From Flavobacteriaceae bacterium NBU2977 (GTDB taxonomy: Bacteria; Bacteroidota; Bacteroidia; Flavobacteriales; Flavobacteriaceae): a stretch of DNA of 64,000 nt. Made by a program: the position numbers and the translations under genes. Location of the stretch: contig JAIOUW010000002.1 of NCBI GenBank assembly GCA_019931105.1, positions 950,558-1,014,557 of the forward strand. The letters run 5' to 3'. Position 1 is the stretch's first letter. Each line of letters starts with the position of its first letter. Under the pieces are notes generated by a model. That model was not told the DNA's origin and made no database searches. It saw only the letters and a program-made list of their open reading frames with translations. Shown here in pieces: positions 9,210 to 17,263 of this stretch.

Positions 9210-10982
9210 ATGAAAAGTGTGCAGTCCATAGCGGTCTTACCTTTTGTCAATATGAGCAATGATATTGACAATGACTATTTCTGCGATGGGATTACCGAGG
9301 AAATCATTAATGCACTCACAAAAATTAACCAACTTAAGGTTATTGCCCGGACCTCTTCCTTTGCCTTTAAGGGAAAGGATATCGATATACGGGAAATAGG
9401 CTGGCAATTGGGCGTAGATACCATTCTTGAGGGTAGCATAAAGAAGTCCGATAAAAGGGTCAGGATCACTGCACAGCTCATTGAAGTTGCCCATGGCACC
9501 CATTATTGGTCAAAAAAATTTGACCGTGAATTGACAGACATCTTTGTTTTGGAGGATGAGATCAGTCTTGCGATTGCAGACGAGGTGCGCAACAATTTTG
9601 GGCACTTTGAAGTTCAGGAGCATTTGATCGACCAACCTACGAGCAATATTGATGCCTATCAATTATTTCTAAAAGGAAGATCGTTACAATTGAAATGGAC
9701 CCCGGAAAGCCTTAACCAGGCCATAACCTATTATAATCAGGCAATTGCCTTGGATAAAAATTATGCGAAAGCCTATTATGCCAATTTGCAATGCTACGGC
9801 TTATTGGCCATGTGGGGGTATATGCCCTACCAAGAAGCTATGGATTTGGCCATTGGCAATCTTTTGATCGCAAAAGAAATAGACACCTCCTTACCCGAAT
9901 ATCCGCATTCCTTTGTGGGTAAGTTTTTTTGGGGGGAATGGGATTTCAAAAATACGTACCTCCATATCAATAAAGTCTTGGCCATTAATCCGAATCACAT
10001 CGATGGGTTGGAAGCTATGGCGGAACTGTTCATTGCCCTCGGCTTTTTTGACGAGGCCTTAGTATATGCCAACAAACTTTTGGATGTAGACCCGCTGTCG
10101 GCAAACAATCATTACACTTTTGCCCATATCTGCTACTATCAAGGTCAATTTGATAAAGCTTTGGAAAGTGTAGATTATGCCCTAATCCTTAATCCGGAAT
10201 TAGCCCTAGCGCATCATTCAAAGTGTTTTTGTTTGATATGGTTAAACCAAGAACAGCAATTTGAAGAATTTATAAAGGACACGCCACTAGTCGAAGAGAA
10301 AAAATGGTTGTTCCGGCTTATCAATGAAAAGTCTGTTGAAGTCCCGAAGGAAATTGTATCACGATGGACAGCTAGTGAAAGCAACGAAACCATGCTTGTT
10401 CCCTACGACCTTTATATTTTAAGTAATTCCAACCATAAAGCGCTAGGTTTTTCCCGTTTGAAGGAAATGATCGACCGCAGGCGTGGCCAAATCATCAATT
10501 ACAGGCAAGAACCTTTTTTGAAACCCTTACACGGGATGAATGGTTTTTCGGATTTGCACCATTCCAACCTGTGCCTTTCGGATATTGCATCCCCCGTGGA
10601 AGAGGAAGAAAAATCAACACCTACTATATTAGATGCTTCCCAAATAGCGGCCTTAAAAGAGGAACTGCTTACCTATTTTGAGGAAGAGGAACCTTTTTTG
10701 AATCCGCAATTGAGTTTAAAATTCGTGGCCGATGTCCTAGGGTTCAACACCAATAAAATATCCTACCTGATCAATACCGCCTTTGATCTAAATTTTAATG
10801 ATTTTGTGAATTCATACCGCCTAAAACGCTTTAAATCCATTGCCCTGGACCCCAAAAACTCGCATTTGACCATTCTTGGATTGGCCTATGACAGCGGTTT
10901 TAATTCCAAAAGTGTGTTCAATACCTACTTTAAAAAAATAGAGGGGATAACCCCTAGGGCTTGGATGAAGTCCAATTCATGA
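9210..10982 (+). CDS. TolB-like/FlgO-type domain + TPR + AraC-type HTH transcriptional regulator
   Basis: A 590-residue protein in three parts. Residues ~5-130 carry the domain often found beside adenylate cyclases and TPRs (IAVLPFVNMS, DGITEEIINALTKI, GVDTILEGSIKK, EDEISLAIADEV). Residues ~150-350 hold TPR-like helices (AYQLFLKGR, AITYYNQAIALDKNYAKAYY, FDKALESVDYALILNPELALAHH). Residues ~490-590 form an AraC-family DNA-binding domain (FVADVLGFNTNKISYLIN and DSGFNSKSVFNTYFKKIEGITPRAWM). No membrane segment is seen, so it should be a cytosolic regulator with a protein- or ligand-sensing TPR body. A stop codon sits two codons before the ATG, so the start is secure. It precedes three operons that share a 27-base operator-like element and is the obvious candidate to bind it (inference). 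Confidence 0.85.
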   Translation: MKSVQSIAVLPFVNMSNDIDNDYFCDGITEEIINALTKINQLKVIARTSSFAFKGKDIDIREIGWQLGVDTILEGSIKKSDKRVRITAQLIEVAHGTHYWSKKFDRELTDIFVLEDEISLAIADEVRNNFGHFEVQEHLIDQPTSNIDAYQLFLKGRSLQLKWTPESLNQAITYYNQAIALDKNYAKAYYANLQCYGLLAMWGYMPYQEAMDLAIGNLLIAKEIDTSLPEYPHSFVGKFFWGEWDFKNTYLHINKVLAINPNHIDGLEAMAELFIALGFFDEALVYANKLLDVDPLSANNHYTFAHICYYQGQFDKALESVDYALILNPELALAHHSKCFCLIWLNQEQQFEEFIKDTPLVEEKKWLFRLINEKSVEVPKEIVSRWTASESNETMLVPYDLYILSNSNHKALGFSRLKEMIDRRRGQIINYRQEPFLKPLHGMNGFSDLHHSNLCLSDIASPVEEEEKSTPTILDASQIAALKEELLTYFEEEEPFLNPQLSLKFVADVLGFNTNKISYLINTAFDLNFNDFVNSYRLKRFKSIALDPKNSHLTILGLAYDSGFNSKSVFNTYFKKIEGITPRAWMKSNS

Positions 10983-10998
10983 TTCATCTTCTTTAGTT

Positions 10999-11050
10999 CG
11001 TTTCAGATTATAATTCAGAACGATTGATGTGTACTTACGGTCAATCTTTG
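10999..11050 (+). promoter_or_regulatory. Operator-promoter A of the island regulon
   Basis: A 27-base element (10999-11025) has GTTTC at its left and ATAATTCAGAACGATT at its right end. It is followed by a -7 element ending in TTTG at 11047-11050. From the A of ATAATTCA to the G of TTTG is 41 bases, exactly as at 14663-14703 and 16487-16527. The -33 TTG is absent or badly placed, as expected for an activator-dependent promoter. It serves the operon that starts at 11083. Confidence 0.7.
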
Positions 11051-11082
11051 CATCAAAATTATAAATCAAAAAACGAACAATT

Positions 11083-12162
11083 ATGACAACTTTACACAAA
11101 CGCTTAGTCGTTTTCATGGTATCCCTTTTAGGGCTTTTTACATCTTGCTCTAAGGAAGACGACACCACTTCACCCAATCCCAACGACACCACCATTGAAA
11201 CTGTCCTCACCGATATCGGGTTTCAAGGCTATGCCATTGTCACCAAAAACGGGAAGGATTTGGTACGCCAGGGTTTTGGATGGGCCAATCAAGACACGGA
11301 ATTGCCCCAAGGGGATAACCTAGGGTACCGAATAGGTTCGGTTACCAAAACACTTACGGCAGCGGCGGTAGTACAATTAAAACGTGACGGGTTGATCCAA
11401 AGCTTTGATCAAACCTTGGATGAATTTGATACCGAATTCCCGAATGGTGATCAAATTACCATTGCCCAGTTACTATCCCATCAATCCGGTATACCAGAGT
11501 ATCAATTACTGGCTGAAGGCGCTTACGAACAAGGGGGAACTTTGGATGAAGGGACTATTTATGACCTTATCAAGGAATTGATTCTTGAAAATGGACTCGA
11601 TTTTACACCAGGGTCCAACAAAGAGTATTGCAACTCAAACTACCTCATTGCAGCCTTGTTGGTGGAGCAGGTATCGGGAATGCCCTATCACGAATATGTG
11701 CAGCAGAAAATTTTCAATCCGTTGGTAATGTCAGGATCCTACAAAGGGACGGATGAGATTGACAGCGATACCCACGCACAGGGCTATTTGAATGGAAGCC
11801 CTAACAGTTCGTATCCTATGGAAATTCCTTTTGGGGCAGGCGATTTCAGTAGTACGCCAAGCGATATGGAAACCTGGACAAATGCCGTAAAAACGGATTG
11901 GTTTACCGAAGCTGAAAAGTCGGAAATATTTGCCAAAGATGTTCCAAGTGGCTATGTGGATTTTGGCTTGGGATGGTTTACCACACAAGAGGGCAATACC
12001 ACCATGTACTGGCACGGTGGCGATATTAATGGCTATTGGAGTATGATCGGTTTTATACCGGAATATGATGCCACGATTGTACTGTTAAGCAATCAGCAAG
12101 ACGATACGGGAACGCAACGTAACACGATTATAGAACACGTATTGACCACAGCGTTTAATTAA
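11083..12162 (+). CDS. Serine beta-lactamase-like lipoprotein (class C / PBP4-type hydrolase)
   Basis: A secreted serine hydrolase of the beta-lactamase/D-alanyl-D-alanine peptidase fold. The N-terminus is a lipoprotein signal peptide with a lipobox (LFTSC, Cys about residue 23), so it is probably membrane-anchored. The catalytic SxxK is SVTK (about residue 87), the second motif is YCN in KEYCNSNY, and the third is HGG in YWHGGDINGY, close to the HTG/KTG box. At 359 residues the length fits. Members include esterases and peptidases as well as true beta-lactamases, so antibiotic hydrolysis should not be assumed. It is the first gene of the operon behind operator A; the next gene starts 21 bases later. 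Confidence 0.88.
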   Translation: MTTLHKRLVVFMVSLLGLFTSCSKEDDTTSPNPNDTTIETVLTDIGFQGYAIVTKNGKDLVRQGFGWANQDTELPQGDNLGYRIGSVTKTLTAAAVVQLKRDGLIQSFDQTLDEFDTEFPNGDQITIAQLLSHQSGIPEYQLLAEGAYEQGGTLDEGTIYDLIKELILENGLDFTPGSNKEYCNSNYLIAALLVEQVSGMPYHEYVQQKIFNPLVMSGSYKGTDEIDSDTHAQGYLNGSPNSSYPMEIPFGAGDFSSTPSDMETWTNAVKTDWFTEAEKSEIFAKDVPSGYVDFGLGWFTTQEGNTTMYWHGGDINGYWSMIGFIPEYDATIVLLSNQQDDTGTQRNTIIEHVLTTAFN

Positions 12163-12183
12163 AAATATTTCAATTATAGAGAC

Positions 12184-12642
12184 ATGAAAAAATTAGTAGT
12201 ATTATTTGCCTTGTACACATTTTGTGTAAATCCTGTTTTTAGTCAGCAAGACTATGAAGTTAAAGTCATAACAAGTGTAGAATCTATTGTTTCAAGCGGA
12301 TTGGGGCGATCACGTATACTCTCATCCAACGATGAAAGGAACTACAAAGAATTCACTTCCGAACAAACGGATGACGATAATTCCCGGAATACCTCTAAGA
12401 GAAAGGACATTAGGGTTAAAAACTTTGAAGAAACGAAACTGTTGAACTTTTACAATTTGGGCGGCATACGCTTTCAAAATATTGTAGCGAACGATGCCTT
12501 GATTTCATCAAAACTGACGGACATGCTTACGGAAGGTTGGGATTTGGTGTTCGTAACCAGTGCTGTGGAAAGTGACGCGGGTAGAAATGACGATAATGGG
12601 ATTTTTATAACCCGATATATTTTTAAAAGAAAACTGGACTGA
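12184..12642 (+). CDS. Small exported protein, possibly DUF4177-like
   Basis: 152 residues with a clear Sec signal peptide (MKKLVVLFALYTFCVNPVFSQ). The mature part is hydrophilic. Its C-terminus (EGWDLVFVTSAVES... GIFITRYIFKRK) has the look of DUF4177-type proteins, which alternate a GWEL motif with a closing YIFKR strand, but this is only a resemblance. No enzymatic motif is seen. It is second in the operon behind operator A, between the lipoprotein hydrolase and an NmrA-like reductase. Confidence 0.7.
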   Translation: MKKLVVLFALYTFCVNPVFSQQDYEVKVITSVESIVSSGLGRSRILSSNDERNYKEFTSEQTDDDNSRNTSKRKDIRVKNFEETKLLNFYNLGGIRFQNIVANDALISSKLTDMLTEGWDLVFVTSAVESDAGRNDDNGIFITRYIFKRKLD

Positions 12643-12667
12643 AAAACCCTTTAAATCTTTATTAGTG

Positions 12668-13540
12668 ATGAAACATACCAACGTATTATTGGCAGGCGCT
12701 ACAGGCTATTTGGGTGGTTTCTTATTGAAAGTCCTCATCGAAAGGAAAAATCAGGTCGTAGCCATTGTTCGCAATCCCGATAGCTTGCAAAATGACCATG
12801 AGAATTATTTGGAAATAAAACAGGCCCAAGTAACACGACCTGAGACCTTACGTGATATCTGTAAGGGCATTGACACCGTAATTTCTACCGTGGGCATCAC
12901 CAGGCAAAAAGACGGTCTTACCTACATGGATGTCGATTATCAGGCCAATTTGAATTTGTTGGAAGAAGCTAAAAAGTCGAATGTAAAACACTTTGTGTAC
13001 GTGTCCGCCATTAATGGGGACAAACACCGCAATCTAAAAATCCTTGAGGCCAAGGAAAAGTTTGCGGATGATTTGAAAGCTTCGGGATTGCATTATACCA
13101 TCGTACGGCCGAATGGTTTTTTCTCGGATATGAAGGATTTTTTAGAAATGGCGAAATCGGGACGTGTTTATTTGTTCGGTTCCGGTCATCAAAAATTCAA
13201 TCCTATCCATGGCGATGACCTAGCAAGGACCATTGTAGCTGCCTTGGATGATGGCAACAAAGAATTGACCATTGGAGGTCCGGATGTTCTAAGCTTGAAT
13301 GAAATAAGTGAACTTGCACTAAAAACCTTGAACAAGCCCATTAAAATTGTGCATTTGCCGGATTGGTCCAGAAAACTGACCATTTGGTTTTTGCGAACTT
13401 TTACCAGTGTCAAAACCTATGGACCCATCGAATTTTTTCTCACCTTAATGGCAGAGGATTGTATTGCTCCCTGTTTAGGGACCCATCATTTGGAGGATTT
13501 TTATAAGGAAGTAGTTCAAAACAATATAGCACCAAAATGA
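12668..13540 (+). CDS. NAD(P)-binding NmrA-like atypical SDR
   Basis: A cytosolic NAD(P)-binding Rossmann protein of about 290 residues. The nucleotide loop is GATGYLGGFLLK at residues 9-20, AIVRNPD follows as the dinucleotide-binding arginine segment, and VSTVGITRQ and FVYVSAINGDKH match atypical (NmrA/NDUFA9-type) SDRs. The classical YxxxK pair is not clear, as is common in this group, so it may be a reductase or a sensor. The ATG at 12668 is preferred over the GTG one codon earlier. Its stop overlaps the start of the next gene (ATGA). Confidence 0.83.
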   Translation: MKHTNVLLAGATGYLGGFLLKVLIERKNQVVAIVRNPDSLQNDHENYLEIKQAQVTRPETLRDICKGIDTVISTVGITRQKDGLTYMDVDYQANLNLLEEAKKSNVKHFVYVSAINGDKHRNLKILEAKEKFADDLKASGLHYTIVRPNGFFSDMKDFLEMAKSGRVYLFGSGHQKFNPIHGDDLARTIVAALDDGNKELTIGGPDVLSLNEISELALKTLNKPIKIVHLPDWSRKLTIWFLRTFTSVKTYGPIEFFLTLMAEDCIAPCLGTHHLEDFYKEVVQNNIAPK

Positions 13541-13923
13541 AAAAAATAAACGTTTTTGGAAGAATTGCGCTGGGTATTGTAATGGCCTACGTTCTATTTC
13601 ATATACTGATTTTATTGCAATTTATCCCATCCCATGTGGTTTGGGGAGGAAAAATAGTGGAACCCAAAACAATCCTAATTTTAGAATGGGTAGCACTTTT
13701 GGTTATGCTGTTTTTAGGCAGTTTGATTTTAATGAAAACCAAAGTAATTCCCAATAAATGGCAAGAGAAAACCCTAAACAGATGGTTATTGGTGTTTTCC
13801 GTATATTTTGTGCTCAATACCCTTGGGAATGTACTGGCTGAAAGTATTTTTGAAAAAGCGCAAGCCCTGCTTACCCTTATTTTAGCGCTAAGTTTATTTA
13901 AAATGTCCAAACGTAATCCATGA
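13537..13923 (+). CDS. Small integral membrane protein, unknown function
   Basis: 128 residues with four hydrophobic segments, at roughly 8-32, 45-66, 80-96 and 104-122, and no signal peptide, so it is an inner-membrane protein. The family is not recognised. Its ATG overlaps the stop of the SDR gene by four bases, and its end overlaps the start of the acetyltransferase gene by four bases. It is therefore firmly inside the operon and probably translated by coupling. Confidence 0.72.
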   Translation: MKKINVFGRIALGIVMAYVLFHILILLQFIPSHVVWGGKIVEPKTILILEWVALLVMLFLGSLILMKTKVIPNKWQEKTLNRWLLVFSVYFVLNTLGNVLAESIFEKAQALLTLILALSLFKMSKRNP

Positions 13924-14537
13924 AAGCTCCGGACCCAAATACCCGCTTCCCCTTATCAAACTACGATACGCTTTGTTTTCTGAAAAACATCGTTACAAAT
14001 CCGAATATCATAGTGGGAGATTATACCTATTACGATGATTTTGAAGATGTTGCCAACTTTGAAAAAAACGTCAAATACCATTTTGATTTTATTGGGGACA
14101 AGCTCATCATTGGAAAGTTCTGTATGATCGCCTCCGGTGCTACTTTTATTATGAACGGTGGTAATCATCTCACCGAAGCCGCAACGGCCTATCCCTTTGC
14201 CATATTTGGAGGTGCCTGGCAAAATGCCATGCAGGGCAAAAGCTATCCCACAAAAGGGGATACAATTATCGGCAATGATGTATGGATAGGCCACGGGGCA
14301 ACGATTATGCCGGGAATACACATAGGAGATGGTGCCATTATTGCCACAAAAGCGGTGGTTACAAAAAATGTGGAACCTTACACCATTGTGGGGGGCAATC
14401 CTGCAAAACCAATTAAAAAACGCTTCTCCGAGGCTACCATTTCCAGATTGTTGGAACTACAATGGTGGGATTGGGATATAGAAAAAATCACCCAAAATCT
14501 AGGGAAACTCACCAGTAATCCTGAAGCGTTGTTTTAA
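13920..14537 (+). CDS. Vat/CatB-type xenobiotic O-acetyltransferase
   Basis: A left-handed beta-helix acetyltransferase that uses acetyl-CoA. The N-terminus (FLKNIVTNPNIIVGDYTYYDD) and the motif FIMNGGNHLTE with the catalytic His are those of the streptogramin A (Vat) and chloramphenicol (CatB) acetyltransferases. The hexapeptide repeats continue as GNDVWIGHGATIMPGIHIGDGAIIA and end with YTIVGGNPAKPIKKRF. At 205 residues the length is normal. Chromosomal relatives acetylate unknown hydroxylated compounds, so resistance is possible but not shown. It is last in the operon behind operator A; a terminator follows at 14562. Confidence 0.88.
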   Translation: MKAPDPNTRFPLSNYDTLCFLKNIVTNPNIIVGDYTYYDDFEDVANFEKNVKYHFDFIGDKLIIGKFCMIASGATFIMNGGNHLTEAATAYPFAIFGGAWQNAMQGKSYPTKGDTIIGNDVWIGHGATIMPGIHIGDGAIIATKAVVTKNVEPYTIVGGNPAKPIKKRFSEATISRLLELQWWDWDIEKITQNLGKLTSNPEALF

Positions 14538-14561
14538 AAACTTACATAGTATGTTCCAGAG

Positions 14562-14592
14562 GGCTTAACACTGAAAAGGTTAAGCCTTTTTT
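14562..14592 (+). terminator. Rho-independent terminator of operon A
   Basis: A perfect 8-bp stem GGCTTAAC / GTTAAGCC with a 9-base loop, followed by six T. It lies 25 bases after the acetyltransferase stop and closes the operon that began at 11083. Confidence 0.85.
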
Positions 14593-14651
14593 GTGCATCT
14601 AACTTTTCTTTTCACGATACAAAAACCTTGAATTAGTAAGGAAAACAAAAA

Positions 14652-14703
14652 GGTTTTGAATCATAATTCAGGACGATATGCCTTCCTGTGTACAGTTTCT
14701 TTG
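14652..14703 (+). promoter_or_regulatory. Operator-promoter B of the island regulon
   Basis: The second copy of the 27-base element (14652-14678): GGTTTT on the left and ATAATTCAGGACGATA on the right. The -7 element ends with TTTG at 14700-14703, again 41 bases from the first A of ATAATTCA. No -33 TTG is present. The leader that follows also shares an ATCAAAAACGAA stretch (14723-14734) with the other two promoters. Confidence 0.7.
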
Positions 14704-14752
14704 CCTCATCAATTCATAACAAATCAAAAACGAAAATTAAAAACACATTACA

Positions 14753-15397
14753 ATGAAAAAACTATTCATCATCGGTTTAACACTTTGCACATTAAGTGTT
14801 TTTGCACAGGGTAACAAGGAGTCTATACTGAGTAATGATTCCGATTATAAGTACAGGGTGAGTTTTCCTGCCATCATCCTAGGTAATATTGGTAAAGGAG
14901 GCGAAAGAACCAATACCCAACATATTGAGCTTCATGTGAAGCGCGAATTGGATTCCAAAAACATCATCGGTGTAAAATTCGCCACTTGGAGATTGTTTCA
15001 GCCCATGGGCATACAGTGGTGGGACGGACTCCTGGATAAAATAGATTCCGAAAGTGAATTCTATCCCGGTTACCTACGTGAAACGGGTATTGGAATTTCA
15101 TACCAACGCATGCTTTGGAAAGGACTGTTTGCAACGGTGGAAGTGCTACCGCAATACAAAACCTATCTAGACCTGAACAATGAAAAAATAGCCAATGGAT
15201 TCAAGCTTTACACGTCTTACCATTTGGGTTATCATATTGCTTTCGGAAAAAAGAAGCGCATTTTTATTGAGCCACAGGTCCATTTTCAAAATTGGATGTT
15301 CGATACCAATACCCCGGACGCCTTTAAACAATTAGACAATAAATGGAAATCCTATTTCCTTTTTGAACCGAATCTATACGTTGGAATCAAATTTTAA
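14753..15397 (+). CDS. Exported protein, probable outer-membrane beta-barrel
   Basis: 214 residues with a signal peptide (cleavage after LSVFAQ). The mature part alternates polar and aromatic residues, and the protein ends in phenylalanine after YVGIKF, the usual end of an outer-membrane barrel. No known family is recognised. It is the first gene behind operator B and is followed 92 bases later by an exported alpha/beta hydrolase on the same strand. It may be a small porin or a structural partner of the hydrolases (inference). Confidence 0.7.
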   Translation: MKKLFIIGLTLCTLSVFAQGNKESILSNDSDYKYRVSFPAIILGNIGKGGERTNTQHIELHVKRELDSKNIIGVKFATWRLFQPMGIQWWDGLLDKIDSESEFYPGYLRETGIGISYQRMLWKGLFATVEVLPQYKTYLDLNNEKIANGFKLYTSYHLGYHIAFGKKKRIFIEPQVHFQNWMFDTNTPDAFKQLDNKWKSYFLFEPNLYVGIKF

Positions 15398-15489
15398 TGA
15401 AAATCCCAAAGCGATTCAGTCCTCCATGGAATATTAAATAAGAATTGGGATTACAGTGATTTAACCAATAATTTTTTAGCCACCACATC

Positions 15490-16449
15490 ATGAAATATCT
15501 ATTAGCAGTAATTTGTATTGCGCTATCCTGTACTTTATTCGCGCAAAGCCCTAGGCTGGATTCAAAACGTGTGGATACCACCCAATTTGTGAAAATTAGG
15601 GACAGTAAGCAATTCATCAGTATAAAAGGGAATAAAAGCAATCCGCTTATGCTGTATTTACATGGTGGACCTGGAGCGGCGAGCTCATCCCACAGGGAAC
15701 AAATCACCCATATTCTGGAAGAACATTTCTTGGTGGTCCATTGGGATCAAAGAGGGTCAGGAAAATCATCGCTCGGTAATTTAAAATCGCCCTCCCTTTC
15801 GGTTATGACACAAGATGCCGAGGACATCTTGGAATATCTATTGGAAGCGTTTCATAAAGACAAAATGATAGTGGTAGCCAATTCTTGGGGAACCGTTTTA
15901 GGGTTCCATTTGGCATCAAAATATCCAAATAAAATAGCCTCATTGGTGGCCATTAGTCCCGTAATAGATAATCAAAAAAGTCAAGATGCGACCCAAGCCA
16001 AACTGATAAAACACTACAGGGCACGGAACAATAAGGAAGCCGTTGGGCAACTTAAAGCTGTACATATACCTTATGAAAACGTCGAGGATATGGCCGTTCA
16101 ATTTAAATGGATCAGTGATTACAAGGGAACTCCCATTCCAGAAAATGAATTTGGTCAATACATGAAATTCTTTAAGGAATGGGAGCCACAATGGATGCCC
16201 CTTTATAAAGAACTGTATAGCATTAAGGCATTAAAGCATCGAACCCTTTTTAAAATCCCCGTGTATGTATTCATAGGGGAGAACGATCTAACCACCGGTT
16301 TTGAACTCACACAAAAATTTTATGAAAGGCTAGAAGCACCCAAAAAGCAACTGTTTCGGCTGAAAAATGTGGGACATCAAATACCGATGTACAAATCGGT
16401 AGAAATGCAAAACTTGATATACCATGTTTTGGCGACGGCCAACAAGTAA
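15490..16449 (+). CDS. Exported alpha/beta hydrolase (proline iminopeptidase-like)
   Basis: 319 residues with a signal peptide (cleavage after CTLFAQ). The oxyanion-hole motif LHGGPG (about residue 57) and VVHWDQRGSGKSS are signatures of the proline iminopeptidase group. The nucleophile lies in VANSWGTVLG (Ser, about residue 140); the acid is probably Asp in GENDLTTGF, and the His is in NVGHQIP near the C-terminus. It would cleave a small peptide, ester or lactone outside the cytoplasm; the substrate is unknown. It shares the regulon with two beta-lactamase-fold hydrolases. Confidence 0.85.
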   Translation: MKYLLAVICIALSCTLFAQSPRLDSKRVDTTQFVKIRDSKQFISIKGNKSNPLMLYLHGGPGAASSSHREQITHILEEHFLVVHWDQRGSGKSSLGNLKSPSLSVMTQDAEDILEYLLEAFHKDKMIVVANSWGTVLGFHLASKYPNKIASLVAISPVIDNQKSQDATQAKLIKHYRARNNKEAVGQLKAVHIPYENVEDMAVQFKWISDYKGTPIPENEFGQYMKFFKEWEPQWMPLYKELYSIKALKHRTLFKIPVYVFIGENDLTTGFELTQKFYERLEAPKKQLFRLKNVGHQIPMYKSVEMQNLIYHVLATANK

Positions 16450-16475
16450 TCAATCCAAAGTAAAAGGAATAGCTA

Positions 16476-16527
16476 GGTTTCAAATAATAATTCAAGACGA
16501 TTTGCTTGAATAGGTACCCCAAATTTG
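16476..16527 (+). promoter_or_regulatory. Operator-promoter C of the island regulon
   Basis: The third copy of the 27-base element (16476-16502): GGTTTC on the left and ATAATTCAAGACGATT on the right. The -7 element CAAATTTG ends at 16527, again 41 bases from the first A of ATAATTCA. The leader at 16546-16566 repeats that of operon A (11065-11085) with one difference in 21 bases up to and including the start codon. Confidence 0.7.
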
Positions 16528-16563
16528 TAACATCAATTTAAAACAATCAAAAAACGAACAATC

Positions 16564-17217
16564 ATGAAATCAAAGATTCACGAATACCTATTAAAATTAA
16601 ATAACAAAGGCATGAGTAAAACAATTAAAGAACAAATTTTACTAAAAATGGCTTGTGTAGCTTTTGCATTCGTATCCAGTATAACATATGCACAAAACGC
16701 ACATTCAGAAACAACAACACAGAGGGATGGTTTCATCTTCGAATTCCAAGTAGGTGGAGGCATAATCGGTATAGAAGATAGTGCTGGCCATCAAACGTTT
16801 GACAAAGCCCAGGGAACGTTTGTTTTTCCAGATTTAAAGTTCGGCCATATGTTGAACGATAAACTCGCCCTTACGGTCTCTTTACCTGGAAACTTATACG
16901 AATTTCAGGACAACGACAGGCATTTTGGAGGCTTTATACCGTCCCTACAATATTGGGTAAAGGATCGTTGGTGGATTCATGGAGGTATAGGTTTGGCCAT
17001 AGATTCACCGGCACTCTATGACATTAAGGACAACGAAAATGATGATTGGAATTTTGGATGTGCCGTGATGGCCAGCACGGGCTATGAAATCTACAAGAAG
17101 AAAAATTTTGCGCTGAACGTGCAGTCCAAGCTAGTGATGGGCAGGGCATTTTTAGCAGGAGATGCACATAGGGACGCAGTAAGCTTTAACATAGGGTTAG
17201 GGTTCAGTTGGTTCTAA
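16564..17217 (+). CDS. Exported outer-membrane beta-barrel-like protein
   Basis: 217 residues with a hydrophobic signal segment at about 29-44 ending TYAQ, behind an unusually long, basic N-terminal region. Internal Met codons at 16612 and 16648 could be starts, but the ATG at 16564 sits in a leader that matches the start context of the gene at 11083 almost base for base, so it is preferred. The mature part has amphipathic strands (FEFQVGGGIIGIED, WIHGGIGLAIDS) and ends GLGFSWF with a terminal aromatic residue, as outer-membrane barrels do. The family was not identified. It is the first gene behind operator C. Confidence 0.7.
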   Translation: MKSKIHEYLLKLNNKGMSKTIKEQILLKMACVAFAFVSSITYAQNAHSETTTQRDGFIFEFQVGGGIIGIEDSAGHQTFDKAQGTFVFPDLKFGHMLNDKLALTVSLPGNLYEFQDNDRHFGGFIPSLQYWVKDRWWIHGGIGLAIDSPALYDIKDNENDDWNFGCAVMASTGYEIYKKKNFALNVQSKLVMGRAFLAGDAHRDAVSFNIGLGFSWF

Positions 17218-17263
17218 TAAGGACTATTTTAAATGAAGTATCTTACATAACGAAAGCAATACA

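Noticed and set aside
11083..12162. Calling the hydrolases at 11083 and 17264 antibiotic-resistance beta-lactamases
   Set aside because: The fold and SxxK motifs are shared by esterases and peptidases; sequence alone does not show beta-lactam hydrolysis.
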